A stretch of DNA of 64,000 nucleotides. Source: Streptomyces caelestis. Its GTDB lineage: Bacteria; Actinomycetota; Actinomycetes; Streptomycetales; Streptomycetaceae. The position numbers and the translations under genes were made by a program. Shown here piece by piece: positions 61,989-64,000 of this stretch (positions are counted from its first letter, which is position 1; each line of letters starts with the position of its first letter). Under the pieces are notes generated by a model. It was not told the origin of the DNA. It ran no database searches and saw only the letters and a program-made list of their open reading frames with translations. The stretch is from the NCBI RefSeq assembly GCF_001279005.1, contig NZ_LGCN01000040.1:1-64000 (forward strand), read 5' to 3'.

Positions 61989-62848
61989 CGACACCCCCCC
62001 ACCCCTTCGCGAGCGTCCCGCCACCGGCTCCCCTCCGGGTCGTCGTGGCGGACGACAACCCGGTGGTCCGCGCCGGCCTGACCGCCCTCCTCACCGGCCA
62101 CGAGGACATCACGGTGGTGGCGGAGGCGGCCGACGGCCGGGAGGCCTGCGAGGCGGCCCGCGCCCACCGCCCCGACGTGGTCCTCCTGGACGTCCGCATG
62201 CCCGGCGTGGACGGCATCTCGGCACTCCCGTACCTGGTGCGGATCGCTTCCGTGGTGATGCTGACGTACAGCGGGGAGTCGGAGATCGTCCGGGAGGCCC
62301 TGCGCAGGGGAGCGGGCGGCTACCTGGTGCACGGCGAGTTCACGGCGGACCAGTTGGCGGCGGCGATCCGCGACATCGGGGAGGGCAGGCCCCACTTCAC
62401 CCCCACAGCGGCAGGGGCATTGCTCTCGCAACTCCGTCAGGACCCGCGACCGACCGGGACGCTACCGGAGGGACTGGGCGCTGCACGCGCAACTAACGCG
62501 CCGTCAAACGGACTCGACCTCCACCACATTCCGCCCTCGCCTACTTCTGCGGAAAACCTTTCGCAACTGCAACCAGGTGTGGCACGATCGTCGTCTGGGT
62601 GGACGGGCGGCCGTCCGGTCGCTCCCGACAGGTCGAGGTACCGACTCAGCGCGAGGGAGGCGGAGATCATGGACCTCATCGCATCCGGCATGACCAACCA
62701 GCAGATCGCCGCCACATGCTTCATCAGCGAGAAGACGGTCAAGAACCACATCAACCGCATCTTCGCGAAGCTCCACAGCACGAGCCGTTCCGAGGCCGCG
62801 GCGAAGTGGCTCGGCACTGCGCCCGGTTCGGGCCGAGGGGTGGGGTGA
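61985..62848 (+). CDS. LuxR/NarL-type response regulator with atypical receiver
   Basis: A 287-residue partner of the overlapping kinase. The receiver (about 15-135) keeps the acidic pair in VVADDNPVV and the phospho-acceptor Asp69 in LLDVRMPG. The conserved Lys of the fifth strand (usually GYLLKD) is His116 in GGYLVHGEF. A long, low-complexity linker (about 155-215) is more AT-rich than its neighbours. The LuxR helix-turn-helix is at about 218-275 (SAREAEIMDLIASGMTNQQI, SEKTVKNHINRIFAKL). It probably controls the pilin promoter just downstream. Confidence 0.9.
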   Translation: MTTPPHPFASVPPPAPLRVVVADDNPVVRAGLTALLTGHEDITVVAEAADGREACEAARAHRPDVVLLDVRMPGVDGISALPYLVRIASVVMLTYSGESEIVREALRRGAGGYLVHGEFTADQLAAAIRDIGEGRPHFTPTAAGALLSQLRQDPRPTGTLPEGLGAARATNAPSNGLDLHHIPPSPTSAENLSQLQPGVARSSSGWTGGRPVAPDRSRYRLSAREAEIMDLIASGMTNQQIAATCFISEKTVKNHINRIFAKLHSTSRSEAAAKWLGTAPGSGRGVG

Positions 62849-62877
62849 CCTCCGGTGACGGCGAGGGAGACGAGGAA

Positions 62878-62899
62878 CCGGGCCCGCGCTTGGGCCCGG
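62878..62899 (+). terminator. Hairpin between the response regulator and the Flp pilin gene
   Basis: CCGGGCCC and GGGCCCGG pair perfectly around GCGCTT, 30 bases after the response regulator stop. It would separate the assembly/regulator genes from the pilin gene, which is expected to need higher expression. Confidence 0.6.
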
Positions 62900-62918
62900 G
62901 ATTGGGCCCTGGGGCCCT

Positions 62919-62947
62919 CTGACGGACAGGACTCCCACCCGTACGGT
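62919..62947 (+). promoter_or_regulatory. Candidate promoter of the Flp pilin gene
   Basis: CTGACG (62919-62924) and TACGGT (62942-62947) are separated by 17 bases, between the hairpin and the pilin start at 63009. The match is moderate (-35 TTGACN, -10 TANNNT), but the position is what a separate pilin transcript would need. Confidence 0.35.
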
Positions 62948-63008
62948 GCGGATGCCGAAAGCGGCCCCACGAGGCAGGCCGCTACCGCGTCAGCCGGAGG
63001 GGAACACC

Positions 63009-63242
63009 ATGAGCGACCTGATGACGAAGACCGCCGTCGCGACCAAGGTCCGGGTCAACGGCTGGAAGAACACGACGGTCGAGGCCCTGCAGCGCCGCAA
63101 CGCCGACAAGGGGCAGACCGCGGTCGAGTACCTGGGCATCATCGCGGTGGTCGTGCTGATCGTGCTCGCGATCACCGGCACCAGCATCGGCCAGACCATC
63201 CTCGGCAAGATCAACGAACAGATCGCCAAGGTGGCTCCTTGA
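63009..63242 (+). CDS. flp: Flp family type IVb major pilin
   Basis: A 77-residue prepilin. The leader is 35 residues; the predicted cleavage is after Gly35, leaving QTAVEYLGIIAVVVLIVLAI with Glu at +5 and Tyr at +6, the Flp hallmark. The mature protein of 42 residues is little more than the polymerising helix and a short tail (GKINEQIAKVAP), as in other actinobacterial Flp pilins. GGAGGGGAACACC precedes the ATG. The stop overlaps the start of the next gene (TTGA). An in-frame start 63 bases further up has no support. Confidence 0.93.
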   Translation: MSDLMTKTAVATKVRVNGWKNTTVEALQRRNADKGQTAVEYLGIIAVVVLIVLAITGTSIGQTILGKINEQIAKVAP

Positions 63243-63853
63243 CGCGATTCCGCCGGTACGACGACGCAGGGCAGGCCTTCCCCATCTACATCACGGTGGT
63301 GGGGGGCCTGCTCTTTCTCGCGCTCGCGTACTTCGCGGTCGGCCAGGCCGCGGTGAATCGGAACGGCGCGCAGACCGCCGCCGACGCGGCGGCGCTCGCG
63401 GCGGCCCAGGACACACGGGACGCGCTCGCGAAACGGTGGGTTCAGGACCTGCTCGATCCGGAGAAGTGGCAGGCCATCTTCAACGGGGACGTCGACGGCA
63501 TCGGTCTCACCTGCGGACGCGCGCACGAGCTTGCCGCGCGGAACGACGCCCGTGTGATCGGATGCGATCTGGCGGGCCTCCTCGGCTACAGGGTCGAGGT
63601 GGAGACCAACAAGACCGTCGGAGACTCGATCGTCCCCGATACGGAGAACCGCCGCTCCGACGCGACCGCCACCGCTGTGATCGAACCCCGCTGTACTTTC
63701 CCGCTCCCGTCCGAGGCCGCTGAAGAAGCTGAGGAAGACGTACTGCCGCTGCTCAGCTGCAAGGGCGGCGAGGAATGGGAGCTGGACCCGAAGGCGCCCG
63801 ACGAGCTCCTGCCGCAGCCCGAGGACCTGTTCGACGTCCACCTGGCCGACTGA
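63239..63853 (+). CDS. TadG-like pilus assembly protein
   Basis: A 204-residue membrane-anchored protein. Residues about 11-38 (GQAFPIYITVVGGLLFLALA) form an N-terminal helix resembling pilin-like TadG proteins, followed by the AADAAALAAAQDTRDAL block typical of the family. The extracellular part has four cysteines and an acidic C-terminus. The start is a TTG that overlaps the pilin stop (TTGA), so both are coupled. Unlike Gram-negative TadG it has no von Willebrand domain. Confidence 0.85.
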   Translation: MTRFRRYDDAGQAFPIYITVVGGLLFLALAYFAVGQAAVNRNGAQTAADAAALAAAQDTRDALAKRWVQDLLDPEKWQAIFNGDVDGIGLTCGRAHELAARNDARVIGCDLAGLLGYRVEVETNKTVGDSIVPDTENRRSDATATAVIEPRCTFPLPSEAAEEAEEDVLPLLSCKGGEEWELDPKAPDELLPQPEDLFDVHLAD

Positions 63854-63887
63854 CAAGCGAACGACGAGTGATGAAGGAAGCAGAGAG

Positions 63888-64000
63888 ATGAGCATTCGGA
63901 TCACTGCGCAGGCCCGCAGGGGGGTGGTCGCGTTGACCATTACGGCCGGTCTTGCCGTGGGCGCCGTGGGCTGTGGCGGTGGAGGCGATGACGACAAGCC
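63888..64000 (+). CDS. Lipoprotein, 5' part only (runs off the right edge)
   Basis: The first 37 codons of a gene starting at an ATG with AAGGAAGCAGAG upstream. The product has two Arg residues, a hydrophobic core (VVALTITAGLAVGAV) and a lipobox ending VGC, with Cys29 as the predicted lipidated residue, then GGGGDDDK. It lies 34 bases after the TadG-like gene and probably belongs to the tad operon. The function cannot be seen in this part. Confidence 0.75.
   Translation, partial: MSIRITAQARRGVVALTITAGLAVGAVGCGGGGDDDK

Overview
The window is high-GC actinobacterial chromosome, almost certainly from a Streptomyces species. Third codon positions are nearly always G or C. TTA leucine codons occur in only two of the genes I checked. 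The content is typical: mycothiol S-conjugate amidase, GTP-dependent PEP carboxykinase, a histidine ammonia-lyase of the S. griseus type, a DUF4307 protein, SigE-like sigma factors, a GH18 chitinase with its promoter repeats, and an actinobacterial tad pilus locus. From memory, gene order matches the core region of S. coelicolor around SCO4930 to SCO5013, so most of the window is conserved core rather than a transferred island.

Layout. 0-8.9 kb: enoyl-CoA hydratase, a GAF-GGDEF diguanylate cyclase, hutH, a tiny sortase (LAXTG) surface protein, an acidic small protein, a lipoprotein L,D-transpeptidase and a MacB-type ABC exporter pair. 9-15.7 kb: a secreted S8 protease, a divergent regulator/zinc alcohol dehydrogenase pair and a membrane-anchored helical-repeat protein. 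15.8-24.4 kb: cystathionine gamma-lyase/synthase, a degenerate sigma-like protein with a coupled membrane peptide, MarR, threonine dehydratase, a DrrAB-like drug exporter, greA, DUF4307 and mca. 24.4-36.2 kb: intergenic repeats, a thioredoxin-domain (YyaL-type) protein, a Mut7-C protein, a decayed TetR gene, hemolysin III, pckG, AraC, a Tat-exported metallo-beta-lactamase-fold hydrolase and a serine hydrolase with a TTA codon. 36.3-45.8 kb: an alanine-type aminotransferase, a secreted trypsin-like protease, then a divergent D-amino-acid/carbohydrate acid catabolic cluster: D-aminoacylase, D-amino-acid dehydratase/deaminase, PfkB kinase, IclR regulator, RidA and GntP permease. 45.9-53.1 kb: a hypothetical protein, secreted M14 carboxypeptidase, an NRAMP-like transporter without the usual metal-site motif, an ECF sigma factor with a putative partner, and chitinase A. 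53.4-64 kb: a tad/Flp pilus operon (a TTA-containing first gene, CpaB, CpaE/TadZ, two TadE pseudopilins, CpaF, TadB, TadC, sensor kinase, response regulator, Flp pilin, TadG-like protein) and the start of a lipoprotein gene.

How the genes work together. The D-aminoacylase, PLP-dependent D-amino-acid enzyme, RidA (which clears the enamine/imine such enzymes release) and GntP permease (the family that includes the D-serine transporter DsdX) make a coherent D-amino-acid salvage system. A 21-bp palindrome in the divergent promoter is a good IclR operator candidate. In the tad operon, a histidine kinase and an atypical response regulator sit between the membrane platform genes and the pilin, and a bldA-type TTA codon lies in the first gene, suggesting developmental control of pilus production.

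The most unusual single observation is an in-frame insertion of about 60 residues in the PfkB kinase. It is built from an intergenic repeat whose sister copy lies at about 24.4 kb. No RNA genes, insertion sequences, prophage genes or CRISPR arrays were recognised.
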